Assembly: GCA_963921195.1 (NCBI GenBank)
Contig: OY992536.1
Coordinates: forward strand, 106,480,778 to 106,544,777
Source of the DNA: Pegoplata infirma
Taxonomy: Eukaryota > Arthropoda > Insecta > Diptera > Anthomyiidae
Length of the DNA stretch: 64,000 nt
Direction: 5' to 3'
Both the position numbers and the translations under genes were made by a program. Position 1 is the first letter of the stretch. The number at the start of each line of letters is the position of its first letter. The notes under the pieces are model-generated. The model ran no database searches. It saw only the letters and a program-made list of their open reading frames with translations, and had not been told where the DNA came from. Of the stretch, positions 31,295 through 41,055 are shown one piece after another.

Positions 31295-32024
31295 TAAGCG
31301 TATTTTGATAAAACCAAAACATAAGTTTTGGCTTAATCAGACGTGCATAAGTGCAGTCGTATCCAGAGAGGATGCGTTCAATAACTGGCAGAGTGACAAA
31401 ACTCCAGTTGCTGTTCGGCTGCGTAAACAGGCGAGAAATGAATGTGACAGAGTACTCAGACGTGAAAAGTTTCTATACCAACAGCGTCGGTAGCAAGACT
31501 TTTTGGTCATTTGTTAAAAGAGTAAAGAATAATGCTGGTTCGTTTATTCCAACTCTTATTAGGAATGACCAAATATTCACCGACCCGGTTGATAAAGCTA
31601 ATCTCTTCGCTGAGATTTTCCCAAGGAACTCCAACTTGCCGGTTAGCAATCAATCACTGCCCGAACTCGAAAGAGTATCCTATACTATGCCCAAGATATT
31701 TTTTCGGGCTCGTGCAGTAAAAACGGTACTTGATGATCTCAAAGTAAACAAGTCGTCAAGGCCGGATGGACTTACTGCACTGGTGCCGAAAATGGGTTCT
31801 TCGACGCTTGCTCGTCCATTGGCTAAAGTTTTTAGCTTTTCCTACCTTGGTGGGGTCTTTCCCTCCTTCTGGAAGGTGGTCAATGTTTAGCCCATCACTA
31901 AAAAGGGTGAGGCTACTAACCCTGACAATTACCGTCAAATTGCAATTTGCTCTGCGCTCTCGAAGGTTATGGAGAGCATGGTTAATTTCCATCTTATGAG
32001 CTATCTAGAGGGTACCACAAGGTA

Positions 32025-32245
32025 GAGATGGGCACATGAGCAGATTAGAGCGTGAATCACGCGTGATTGTGACTAAATTCAATTTTACTCACGTGATTGT
32101 GTTGAGTGGAGAAAAAAGTTCCGTGAGTGAGTGTGCGTGAGTAAGATTCTTGCGTGAGTGAGTGTGCGTGAGTAAGATTCTTGCGTGAGTGAGTGTGCGT
32201 AAGTCGATTTTTTTTGCATGAGCTTGCGTGATTTATTTTCTCTTC
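32025..32245. repeat. GTGAGTGAGTGTGCG-rich element end
   Basis: Begins TAGAGATGGGCACATGAGCA at the point where family X stops, then CGTGATTCACGCGTGA-like palindromes and two near-identical 32-bp tandem units around 32120-32190. The same sequence begins at 36128. No right terminus or duplication was found. Confidence 0.5.
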
Positions 32246-32439
32246 ATATCTTCTTTCGAATCAAAAAAAGCAACAAAAAATTTTAAAATTTGGCAACTAA
32301 AATTAACTATTTTTAACAGCATTCATAGTTGTTACCGATTATAAGTAGTTATTTGAAAGTATTTTGAAATCAACTATAAAAATTCTTAACTACACAACTA
32401 CATTTTTTTTTGGTGCAGTAAACCAGTCTATTCTCTGAG

Positions 32440-32630
32440 ACTGAGTCACAAAACGTTTGGTATTTTTGCATGCCAACTCATTTGACCATTTTCCATGAAA
32501 ATTGATTTCATATGTGAGTTGATCCAATGCACCTGAGGTTCCGGATTGTGAGTAATCGTATCGGAGCCAACATTTGCCAAGGAGTTGGCAATCTCGTTTC
32601 CCTGTATTCCCCTATGACCCGGAACTAGAC
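32440..32630 (-). pseudogene. RNase H LINE fragment (C-terminal part)
   Basis: Minus-strand reading gives LVPGHRGIQGNEIANSLANV and HWINSHMKSIFMENGQMSWH, the end of an RNase H domain and the following linker. The upstream half is at 33827-34065, separated by the insertion 32639-33818. Probably family B or a close relative (compare 835-1060). Confidence 0.65.
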
Positions 32631-32638
32631 CTTCGAAG

Positions 32639-33818
32639 GGTTTCATTCCTTAATTCGATTTGGCATTCCGAATGAAAATTTTGTGATTGCATTCTTCAAT
32701 CACATTTTAGCGAATTGTTTGAATTCACTTTGGACTCATTCAATTTAAAAATATTGAATGCATTCGCTTTTTTCGACTTTTTTATTCGACTTTTCAAAAT
32801 CGAATGCATTCGAGTTTTTCATCGTTTTTTAAATCGAATGCATTCCATTGCGAATGCAATAGATTTTCTTTTTATTCATTTTGAAAAATCGAATTGCTTA
32901 TTCATTCATTGCATAAAAAAACTTAAAATGGCGATGTCCCGAAAACAAACAAGGAAGGTCTTTCACAGGGCACCAGTCGATTGTCCTGAAACTTGCATAT
33001 AGGAAAGAGGGGAGCAAAATAAGAGTTACCTGTTTTTTTATAGCTGCCCAATCTCACATTTAGCAGGTTGTTTTTTGAGGACATTTAACTCTTATTTTCC
33101 CCCCTCATTTCCATATTAAAGTTTCAGGCAATCGGTGGGTGCCCTGTGAAAGACCTTTCTTGTAAGTAAGAAAGAGCAAATCGGTGCCAATTTTTGGTCC
33201 GACGCTCTTCACATGTGTCGACCCCATTACATTCCCGAAAATTTTTTAATTCGCATATCTCGCTGAATTCTGCCGACACGACAAAAAATCCAAAAGCATT
33301 TTTGTAGCTCGTATAAATCGACCGCCAATTTCTCGAAAGCTCTCCGAGTTACAGTTTTTTAGTTATGCAGTTTTTTAAATTCTCAAGACCCTATTTGGCC
33401 CCTAAAATTCTGTATCTTGACGACCAAAAGGTCGACATTAATTTTGATCAAATGTTTAAATCTGTTTCGCGATACTTTGCTTTGTTTTCGAAATACTGGA
33501 ATTTAAGGGCCTTAAAGGGTGTTGAGAGTTTAAAAAACTGGATAACTAAAAAACTATCACTTGGAGGTTTATTTTTGCAATCGTATGATTAGAAAAACAA
33601 ATTTTTTTAATCGATTGCATTCGCAATGGAACGAAAAAAAACGAAACCATTAGATTTTTCTAAATCGAGTAAACAAGAAATCAAATGCATTCATTTTTTC
33701 ATTCAATCTATTGCATTCCAAGGACTGCATTCAATGTCGATTTATAAAATCGAATGCATTAACTGACTACAAAAATCGAATGGATTTTTTTTAGAATTCA
33801 TTCGAAAAGGATTTCATT
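32639..33818. mobile_element. hAT-like element with GAATGCATTCG array, 8-bp TSD
   Basis: The exact 8-bp palindromic duplication CTTCGAAG (32631-32638, 33819-33826) brackets it within RNase H coding. Words such as AATCGAATGCATTCG, ATTGCATTCG and their inversions crowd the outer parts (32645-32920 and 33600-33815). Terminal inverted repeats are weak (GGTTTCATTCC vs AATGAAATCC). A MITE (32950-33162) and a stretch resembling 4690-4950 sit inside. Confidence 0.65.
32950..33162. mobile_element. Short CAAGGAAGGTCTTTCACAGG foldback element
   Basis: A 213-bp relative of 30701-31294 with the same ends and the same AAGAGGGGAGCAAAATAAGAG segment but most of the centre deleted. Flanks AAA and TAA do not match exactly. 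Confidence 0.65.
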
Positions 33819-33826
33819 CTTCGAAG

Positions 33827-34065
33827 CTCTGCCCGGAAACCACAGAAGATTGAGCAAATTGCCGCATAAGACCGCATTGAGTCTGCGTCTACATTCCAGG
33901 AAATTTTTAAATAAGGTGACTGGAGATTCAAGTGCTCTGAGCGTAGCCTGGCTGTCACAGCAGATACTGATTCTACTATCCCTCCATCTGTTCCCACTTA
34001 TCCAGGTCGCGACGTCCAAAATATTAAATACTTTAGTTTTTAATACTGTAATCATTTTTCCCATA
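33827..34065 (-). pseudogene. RNase H LINE fragment (N-terminal part)
   Basis: Minus-strand translation reads RISICCDSQATLRALESP, then LECRRRLNAV and LLWFPGRAS, i.e. the CDSQ and WxPG motifs of LINE RNase H domains. It continues into 32440-32630 when the intervening element is removed. WFPGR in place of the usual WVPGH shows loss of the histidine. Confidence 0.68.
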
Positions 34066-34080
34066 GCAATTTAGCATTTG

Positions 34081-34156
34081 GGGGCCCGTAGGCTAGTTGG
34101 TAGTGTGCTAGCCTTTGAACGTGGGAGTCGTGGGTTCGATTCCCACCAGAACCCTT
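34081..34156 (+). ncRNA. tRNA-derived sequence (SINE head or tRNA pseudogene)
   Basis: TAGGCTAGTTGG fits a pol III A box and GGTTCGATTCCC a B box, at tRNA-like spacing. The T-arm GTGGG/CCCAC is perfect and the D-arm GGCT/AGCC pairs. The acceptor stem does not: only the outer three pairs form between GGGGCCC and CAGAACCC, and no clean anticodon stem is seen. An A/T-rich body with AATAAA-like words follows to about 34260. A tRNA-derived SINE is the likeliest reading; a functional tRNA is unlikely. Confidence 0.5.
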
Positions 34157-34159
34157 GGT

Positions 34160-35709
34160 TTTTTCACTACAACGAGACAACGGGCATTGTTACCAGTTCT
34201 CGGTTAGGTTGAATTTATTAAAAATGAGTTGTAAATAAATAGAAAAGAATAAATAAAAATAATTGGTCATGTGATCAAAACAACTATATTATTATAGCAT
34301 TTGGTCGCATCGTCCAAATACCAACCAGACCTAAAGCCATTTAAGGTACTAGATCCATCCGTCTACAAAGTATACGTGTAATTTTCAAGTAGAGCTGGTG
34401 GGTTGCCCTAGTCTTCCCTACTCGGAAATATTACAGTAAACTTCCTACCAAACTCCATGCCAGAGGTTGTACTGTTCAAAGGCTTAGAAAATATCGGAGG
34501 TGATAAGGGAAGTCCACATGTAAATTGACCTTTACACATTACGAAGTATGTAACCATTTTTAAGATTTTGCTGGGAACTTAAGAATTTTTCCAAAACCAT
34601 TGTAAAATAAACTTATTAGCGTATTCAAAATTTCATAAAATCTCTGAAACTTTTTAAAGTAAAATTTCTCACAAAATCTCACCCACCACGAATAAAACCA
34701 TAAAAAAAATCCCGCGATTTATGATTTTATTTGTATAATTTATTTTGATTTTTTTCATTTAAAAATAAATTTATACACAATTCAAACAACCATGACCACT
34801 CTGGGAACTTATAAAGTTGTTACTTAAAAAAAAATTCATTGTATCCTTTGTTATCCTTTGAGCCACAGGTGCTTTAGACTATACCATTGTGAGTGAACCC
34901 AATTAAAATTTCGCTTTATAATTTAGGGGTGTTTTCCGTGTCAGGTGTTAAGTACCGTGAAATAATATTCAAAAATTTTTTTTAGGCTGGGAAAATTTTA
35001 TAGAAAACAACTTGTTGTGGGCATATTTTTTTGTTATTTTATTGCACTTAATATGGTTGTTTAAATTTTCTAACAAGGATAATGATAATTTTATGGTGAT
35101 TATTTTGGGATTTTTTTGTGTTTTTTCATAGTTATTTGAAAATTTTACACACAGAAGTTAATAGAGTGTGTAGATTTTAAATTTTTTAATTAAAATAAAA
35201 AAAGAAGTTTAGAAATTTTTTTAAAATACACCCTTTTTTAGTAAGAGATTTTTGTAAAATATAATCTATTGTTGTCAGGAAATAAGTTCACAATGTCATA
35301 ATCAATTTCCGTTTTTAAAAATAAATTATTTTTTTGATTTCACATAAAGCACCTTGTGTTAATTGTCAAAATTCTAGTTGTCATTTATAGATTTGTTAAA
35401 AAAAAAAAAAACGGATGTTCCCTCGGTGATTATATTTTGCTTGATAGATGGTAAATGAGAATGATGGTCATAATGATGACGATGATGTTGTAATTATATT
35501 TAATACTTTCGTGTTATTGCATTCAAAAACGGATATGAAATTTAAAAGAACAAATTTTAGTTAAAGGAAATGATTTTTAGAAAATTTTCTTTTAAAAGTT
35601 TCTACTTGTTGTTGGGGTGTATAAGAAAACAATTTTTTGTATTACATTTAATCTTTAATCAAAACCCTTTTATGATTGTCTAGCTAACTTTTTCGAACTT
35701 TCTTTTATA
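34160..35709. other. Non-coding, nothing recognised
   Basis: A/T-rich, with GATGATGACGATGATG-like microsatellite near 35460. No domain-bearing frame and no shared repeat, apart from weak similarity to the edges of the neighbouring composite element. Confidence 0.35.
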
Positions 35710-35931
35710 ACACCGTCCAACAGCTAATATTAAACAAGAACCGGATGATATACGTCTGAATGTAGAGATCAAATGGAGAAAAACTGCATTTATAGTTTTT
35801 CATTTCGTGATCCTGTTGCCTTTTAAAAGGACTGCAAAGCTTAAAAGGATTACATTTTGTAAAATATTTTTTAAATACTTGTGTTTGTCCTTTAATGTCA
35901 CTATTGATGGAAAATGAAAGATAAAAATCTT

Positions 35932-36084
35932 CGCTAATTTTTTCATTTTTCTATTTTGCCATATCAAGAAAAAGGATGAAAATAATGTCCTTACAAAACT
36001 TTATCAAAATATTTTGTTAAAAAAGGACATTACTAACCTCCCTTTTTTCTGATATGTCAAAATAATAATATGGGAAAATTAGCG
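35932..36084. repeat. 153-bp inverted repeat (hairpin MITE)
   Basis: CGCTAATTTTTTC at the left pairs with GGAAAATTAGCG at the right. Pairing continues through ATTTTGCCATATCA/TGATATGTCAAAAT and AATGTCCTT/AAGGACATT to a short loop near 36010. No coding; likely a small hairpin MITE. Confidence 0.65.
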
Positions 36085-36127
36085 CAGATTCTCCTCTTTT
36101 ATATGCCATCACTAGTAGCACTCTAGG

Positions 36128-36610
36128 CTAGAGATGGGCACATGAGCAGATTAGAGCGTGATTCACGCGTGAGTGTGACTTATTTCAATTTTACTCACGT
36201 GATTGTGAGTGAGTGTGAGTGGAGAAAAAAATTGCGTGAGTGAGTGTGCGTGAGTCGAATTTTTTGCGTGAGTTTGCAAAAAATTTTAAAATATGGCTTA
36301 ATTTAATATTTCGTCCCGTAAAAAAGCTAAAAAAATGTAAAATTTCGCGTTAAATTTTGCTGGAATTTTTAAAGATTTTTGAAATTTTAGTTTTTGAATT
36401 TTTTTTTGTATAAATAATTGTTTCGTGAGTGTGAGTCAACGTGAGTGTGAGTGAAGCTTGCGCGAGTGCACGTGAGTGTGAGTTGGATTAAATTTACTCA
36501 CGTGATTGTGAGTGAGTGTGCGTAGAAAAAATATGCTCGTGAGTGAGTGTGCGTGATTCAAAAATTCCTGTCGTGAGCGTGAGTGAGTCAAAAATCACTC
36601 ACGCGCCCAG
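36128..36610. repeat. GTGAGTGAGTGTGCG element, larger copy
   Basis: Starts TAGAGATGGGCACATGAGCAG like 32025, is packed with CACGTGATTGTGAGTGAG and inversions at both ends and ends ATCACTCACGCGCCCA, a weak inverted match to its start (TGGGCACATGAG). Resembles the other subterminal-array elements, but I could not find an 8-bp duplication. Confidence 0.5.
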
Positions 36611-36624
36611 TAAAGTCTTTCAAA

Positions 36625-36706
36625 ATTTAGCGTGTTTTCAACAGACAGACAGACGGACGGACGGACATCGCTAGATCGTCTTAAAATCGATCGAGGATCA
36701 TGAATA
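36625..36706 (-). repeat. Dispersed repeat, partial copy
   Basis: ACAGACAGACAGACGGACGG, then GACATCGCTAGATCGTC, TTAAAATCGATCGAGGATC and ATGAATATACATATTAG: the inverted 3' part of the 17735-type repeat. Confidence 0.6.
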
Positions 36707-37112
36707 TACATATTAGAGTTAATTTTAAAAATTTGATCTGCGGGTATCATAATTTTTTTGAAGGATTTAGGGAACTAAAAAGAATGGCGGTATTTTTTTG
36801 GAAAAAAATTCGCTCCTTGGGGTGGTTCAACGCATCTGAAAACGCGAATTTTGAGCTGATTTTTCTGCAGAGCAAAAACGGCTGAATATATCGCAAATCT
36901 GATTACATCAGTCGATTCTACAGCAAAAAATAATACAATGGTCGTTTTTCAAACTCTTAAAAAAAGTTCCAAAAACCCACAACAGAGGGCGGAAATATAA
37001 GGTTTTTCCATTTTCTTTTTAAATTAATTTTTTAAATATGCACAATTAAAAGGCATTTTCAGCTTAACAAAATGATACCAAATTTTCCGTTCTATCACAA
37101 CCCGTTAAAAGG
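36700..37112 (+). repeat. Left arm of a second long inverted repeat
   Basis: Matches the inverse of 38155-38530 and 38970-39060. Landmarks include GAAGGATTTAGGGAACT/AGCTCCCCTTAATCCTT, AATGGCGGTATTTTTTTGG, CTTGGGGTGGTTCAA, TTTTTCTGCAGAG, ATTCTACAGCAAAAA and CTATCACAACCCGTTAAAAG. The right arm is split at about 38530 by an unrelated insert. Confidence 0.65.
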
Positions 37113-37455
37113 TTACAAGCTCTCAAAAATGGACTAAAACACGGTTTTTGAGAACTTTGACCTCAATTTTCTCGAAAACATTACGTGATAGAAAAATTTG
37201 AAAACTAGATTCATCCAAAAACATCACAAAAAATATGCTCTCAATAATGCACAAAAATTCGTTTTTGTGAACTTTGACCTCAATTATCTCAAAAACCTGA
37301 CGTTACGGAACATTTTGGAAACCAGATTTGGAATCAGCATTGAGAGGAAAATCCAAAACAAGTGTCCAGACCGCTGACCTATCGAAAAAATTTTCAAATT
37401 TCGGTCAGTGTTTTATAATTTTGCCATTAGAAAAAAAACTTTGAAGCCTTATAAC

Positions 37456-38146
37456 CAGGGAAACCAAAAATATGCTCTAAAAAACACGTTTTATGCGCTT
37501 AAAAAATGCCCTTTAAAACGGAAAATATGCTCTAAAAACAATAAAAATATGCTCTTAAAAAAAATTATGTCCCCTTTTTTGTTGTGTTTTTTACAATTTT
37601 TTAGAGAATAGACCCTCCAAATACCGTTATGTGCGATAGTAAGAGGGTTAAATATGTTCTACAAAAATATTTTCCTTAATGTTTTCTGCCAAGTTGCTGA
37701 ATCTAAAGAAAACATAGTTTCATATACCGATATGAAGCAAGAACAGACCAAATGGGAATCAATCGTCACAATTCCGTAATTGTTGAAAAAAAAACATTCT
37801 TGTTGGATATAAAATTTAAAAATACATGTTGTCATAAAAAAAAATTGGAAAAGAATGCTCTAAAAATTTAAAAAAAAATGCTCTAAAAAAGTAAAAATAT
37901 GCTCTAAAAAGTGGAAAAATGCTCTAAAAATTGAAAATATGCTCTAAAAATATGCTGTTATGCTAAAATATGCTCTTAAACCTAAAATATGCAAAAATAT
38001 GCTCTTAAGGCTAAAATATGCAAAAATATGCTCTAACAAATCGATGCCAGATTTCTGAAAAACTTCTGAAACGGATAAATACCTTACCTATTAATCAATG
38101 AAATGCACAGGAAAAAACATGATACTGCATATTTTTGGTTTCCCTG
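37456..38146. mobile_element. hAT-like MITE, perfect 20-bp TIR, ATATGCTCTAAAAA array
   Basis: Perfect 20-bp inverted ends CAGGGAAACCAAAAATATGC are flanked by the exact duplication CTTATAAC (37448-37455, 38147-38154), which fits the hAT consensus nTnnnnAn. Both subterminal regions carry many ATATGCTCTAAAAA units, about fifteen in total. A central part (37605-37735) is shared with 22190-22340 (ATACCGTTATG, AAAGAAAACATAGTTT, ATATACCGATATG). Non-autonomous. Confidence 0.85.
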
Positions 38147-38154
38147 CTTATAAC

Positions 38155-38530
38155 TTTTTAATGGGTTGTGATAGAAAGGTGGTTTTTGTACCAATTTTCT
38201 TAGCAAAAACTGCCTCTTCATCGTACATGTTTAAAAAAATAATTTCAATTAAAAAAAAAAATCTATTTTTCCGCCCCTGCTGTGGGTTATTGAAACTTTT
38301 TTTAAGAGTTCAAAAAACTGCTATTGTATTAATTTTTGCTGTAGAATCGACTGGTGAAATCAGATTTGCAATATATTCAGCCGTTTTTTCTCTGCAGAAA
38401 AATCCCCTCAAAATCCGCGTTTTCAGATGCTTTGAACCACCCCAAGGAGTGAATATTTTTCCAAAAAATATATATATATATATGATTTCCTTTAACTCCT
38501 ATTGGAGCATAGGGCGTCAAGCATTCCAAA
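38155..38530 (-). repeat. Right arm of the second long inverted repeat
   Basis: Inverted counterpart of 36790-37112. The open frame across it (38098-38556) has no domain and crosses an element boundary, so it is not a gene. Confidence 0.6.
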
Positions 38531-38969
38531 ATCCAATCGTAGTCATTATACCATAGCCAAAAGTCGTTATCGGTTGTTTTCGGTTTCGTTTAAATTTTTT
38601 GGACGATTCGTTAGCAATTTGAAATTTGGTCGCGTAGGTTGCTAGCCTTCACTTCCTAGTTTGGTGATAGGGCTGCTATCTGAGCACCCAAACGTGCTGT
38701 TTTCGGAGCCAGCTTTTCAGAGATACCTGTGTTAGCATATCCCCTAATTCCTGAGACGCACAGTGGCCATTCAGGGTTTACTGACACTCCTAAAGTGGCA
38801 ACAGAATTTCCTCCGTGCAGATGTGAAGGTTATACCGCCTAAGATCGGTCGACAGGGCCTCGTTGGCAATTTATACAGGGGACACCAAGTCCTTTCCGGA
38901 CAGTGGGTGAGGTTGTCATTTGAAAAGGATTGGCTGTGTTAACAAAATAAATGTTTTTCGCATCACTTT
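38531..38969. other. Unassigned insert, G+C-richer
   Basis: Interrupts the right inverted arm. 38640-38940 has near-balanced base composition, unlike all its surroundings, and ends before a CCCATTAGCCCC block where the arm resumes. Short plus-strand phrases look coding-like, but I recognise no domain. No inverted ends or duplication were found. Confidence 0.35.
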
Positions 38970-39079
38970 CCCATTAGCCCCAAAAAAATACCGCCATTAC
39001 CTTTAGCTCCCCTTAATCCTTTAAAAAAATAATGATATCCGATAAACAGATAAAGTGACATAGTCATCAAACTCTAATA

Positions 39080-39640
39080 CACTCAGAAAATTATGTAAGT
39101 TACTACATGTTAGTTGTTTGTACATTTTACAGTAGTTAGTTGTTTTCAACTACAAAGTCAGTTGTTTTTGTATGAAAAATATCAAACAACTATTTCTGTT
39201 AGTTATTTTAAGTAGTTTTTTGAACAACTAACAAAAAAGTACTGTGCTGTAGTAACAGTTATTTAAAGTAGTTAATTTTATTTTTTATCTCTGAAAAATT
39301 TACGAAGTATTTTTCCAAAAAATAAAAACAAATTTTCGTTTTTTTTTTATTTTTCATAACTTTTTTTGAAAAAAAAAAACTTGGAAGAAATTTGGTCTTC
39401 AATTTTTTTTTTTGAAAAATTTTTTGAAAAAAAAAAAATTATATATTGATTATTTTATTTTTACTACATTTTAGTTGTTTTGACTACAAATGTTAGTAGT
39501 TTTTACTACATAAGTCAGTTGTTTTTTGTCAACATTGTTAGTTGATTTAAGTGAAAAAGTAGTTGACCCCAAAACAACTTACAAAGTAGTTATTTTAACT
39601 GACATTTTCAGTTGATTTTACTAACATAATTTTTTGAGTG
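39080..39640. mobile_element. TA-flanked MITE (CACTCAGAAAATTATG), copy 1
   Basis: TA at 39078-39079 and 39641-39642. Inverted ends CACTCAGAAAATTATGTAAG and complement with AATTTTTTGAGTG. The interior consists of TTAGTTGTTTTGACTAC-type words on both strands. Inserted at the edge of a dispersed repeat. Tc1/mariner-like by duplication and ends. Nearly the same as copy 2 at 39868. Confidence 0.78.
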
Positions 39641-39740
39641 TACATATATACTTTATGGGGTCCTAGACCAATATTTCGAGGTGTTACAAACGGAATGACA
39701 AACTTATATATACCCTCTATCACTAGAGTGGAGGGTATAA
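39641..39740 (-). repeat. Dispersed repeat copy
   Basis: CATATATACTTTATGGGGTC, CTAGACCAATATTTCGAGG, CGGAATGACAAACTTATATA and CACTAGAGTGGAGGGTATAA: the 17735-type unit inverted. Its left part lies beyond copy 1 of the MITE. Confidence 0.65.
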
Positions 39741-39867
39741 AAAATAAAAATATTTCACAAAAATGTTATCCTCTAAAACTTTGAAGCCCTTTAAAAAGAA
39801 AACAGGATCAGGTAACGAAAAACTGTAAATGCAGTTTTACTTCATTTAGTCTCTAGTTTCAAACGTA

Positions 39868-40434
39868 CACTCAAAAAATTATGTAAGTTACTACATGTTA
39901 GTTATTTGTATATTTTACAGTAGTTAGTTGTTTTCAACTACAAAGTCAGTTGTTTTTGTATGAAAAATATCAAACAACTATTTCTGTTAGTTATTTTAAG
40001 TCGTTTTTTTTGAACAACTAACAAACAAGTACTGTGATGTAGTAACAGTTATTTAAAGTAGTTAATTTTATTTTTTTTATCTCTGAAAGATTTTCAAAGT
40101 TTTTTTCCAAAAAAAAAATTTAGTTTTTTTTATTTTTCACAACTTTTTTAAAAAAAAAAAAAATTAGAAAAAATTTGGTCTTCAATTTTTTTTTTTTGAA
40201 AAATGTTTTGGAAAAAAAATTATATATTGATTATTTTATTTTTACTACATTTTAGTTGTTTTGACTACAAATGTAAGTAGTTTTTACTACATAAGTCAGT
40301 TGTTTTTTGTCAGTTAAAATAACTAACATTGTTAGTTGATTTAACTGAAAAAGTAGTTGACCCCAAAACAACTGACAAAGTAGTTATTTTAACTGACATT
40401 TTCAGTTGATTTTACTAACATAATTTTTTGAGTG
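39868..40434. mobile_element. TA-flanked MITE (CACTCAAAAAATTATG), copy 2
   Basis: TA at 39866-39867 and 40435-40436; same orientation as copy 1 and very similar throughout, differing by a few substitutions and a 21-bp segment (GTTAAAATAACTAACATTG region) missing from copy 1. It breaks the right arm of the composite element 35710-40479. Confidence 0.8.
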
Positions 40435-40479
40435 TATACTATCCAGTTCGTGTTTAAAGACTTTTTTGTCGGACGGTGT

Positions 40480-40998
40480 AATCATACAAAAAACCAGTAG
40501 TGGCTATTAAAATTATGGCATCTTGTTTTATTACTTTTCTTTCTTAAGAAGAATAATACCAAATAACTATAAAACATTTTAACCATGTAATAAAACAAGA
40601 GTTAAAGTACAAGTTCTTTTGAGGATTCCGTCAACGAAAATCGTTAAAAGAAATTTTAGATAAGAACAAATTTATGAAATAATCATAAAACGTAGAATAT
40701 TTTGTTTAAGGACCACCCAAAAAGGACATTATTAAATAACAAGTAAAACAAAATTAAATTCGACTTGGTCGAATCTTTTAATACCTTCTATTAGAGTGGA
40801 ATTTTTTTCTTTAACTTCTAAAAACACTAAGTGCCCGGGCAAATTTTTATTTTACTAGACCTAAAAATTATGTTCTCAAATTTCAGGCCAATCGGATTAA
40901 ATTAACCCGTAGCGCCCGGCAATCAAAATTTTGATTTTTTGAAAATGCTTACAAAAAAATACAAACGTACAAAAAATATGCAAATATAATATTCACTA
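40480..40998. other. Non-coding with one repeat terminus
   Basis: 40738-40800 (AACAAGTAAAACAAAATTAA, ATTCGACTTGGTCGAATC hairpin, ACCTTCTATTAGAGTGG) is one end of a dispersed repeat also seen near 19160, 20040 and 52845. The rest shows nothing. Confidence 0.45.
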
Positions 40999-41055
40999 TT
41001 TTGATACGACACTAAAATCATTCAGAAGATGATAAATGTCGGATATCCTAACCTT
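40999..41055 (+). pseudogene. Old family A copy, ORF1 segment 1
   Basis: ACGACACTAAAATCATTCAG and AAGATGATAAATGTC correspond to the ORF1 region around NDTAVILKMIKV of the intact copy. Continues at 42018 after an insertion. Confidence 0.6.

Larger units (their letters stand above)
29818..32024 (+). pseudogene. CR1-like LINE (family X): endonuclease to early RT, interrupted
   Basis: The endonuclease is represented by EIFVAGDFDVQNSFWL (29840-29890) and, after an insertion, by LLAPLGNSHHLIISASFSYS (30450-30510). The linker SVFVYKKA...DSFRHFNWKLYFLDD and AAEMIVNVITLGMKSFIPS follow to 30700. A second insertion (30701-31294) splits the linker, which resumes as KPKHKFWLNQTC. The early reverse transcriptase spans 31500-32020: FWSFVKRVKNN, SSRPDGLTALVPK, GGVFPSFWKVVNV, a TAG at 31888, then PDNYRQIAICSALSKVMESM. 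It ends at 32024 at another repeat. Multiple frameshifts and stops. Confidence 0.65.
35710..40479. mobile_element. Composite element with ACACCGTCC...GGACGGTGT ends
   Basis: The left 200 bp (ACACCGTCCAACAG, ACAAGAACCGGATGATATAC, AGTTTTTCATTTCGTGATCCTG, CTTTTAAAAGGACTGCAAAG) is matched in inverted order by the right end (CTTTGAAGCCCTTTAAAAAG, CAGGATCAGGTAACG, ATCCAGTTCGTGTTTAAAG, GGACGGTGT). The right arm is broken by a MITE at 39868-40434. No transposase is present. The interior holds at least six other elements. The target duplication was not resolved. Confidence 0.6.

Noticed and set aside
34081..34156. Functional tRNA gene
   Set aside because: The acceptor stem fails to pair beyond three bases and there is no clear anticodon arm.
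37456..38040. CRISPR-like array of ATATGCTCTAAAAA repeats
   Set aside because: Irregular spacing, no unique spacers of constant size, eukaryotic context and clear transposon termini around it.
38098..38556. 152-residue plus-strand open frame
   Set aside because: It starts inside the terminal repeat of one MITE and crosses into an inverted arm; no domain or coding bias.
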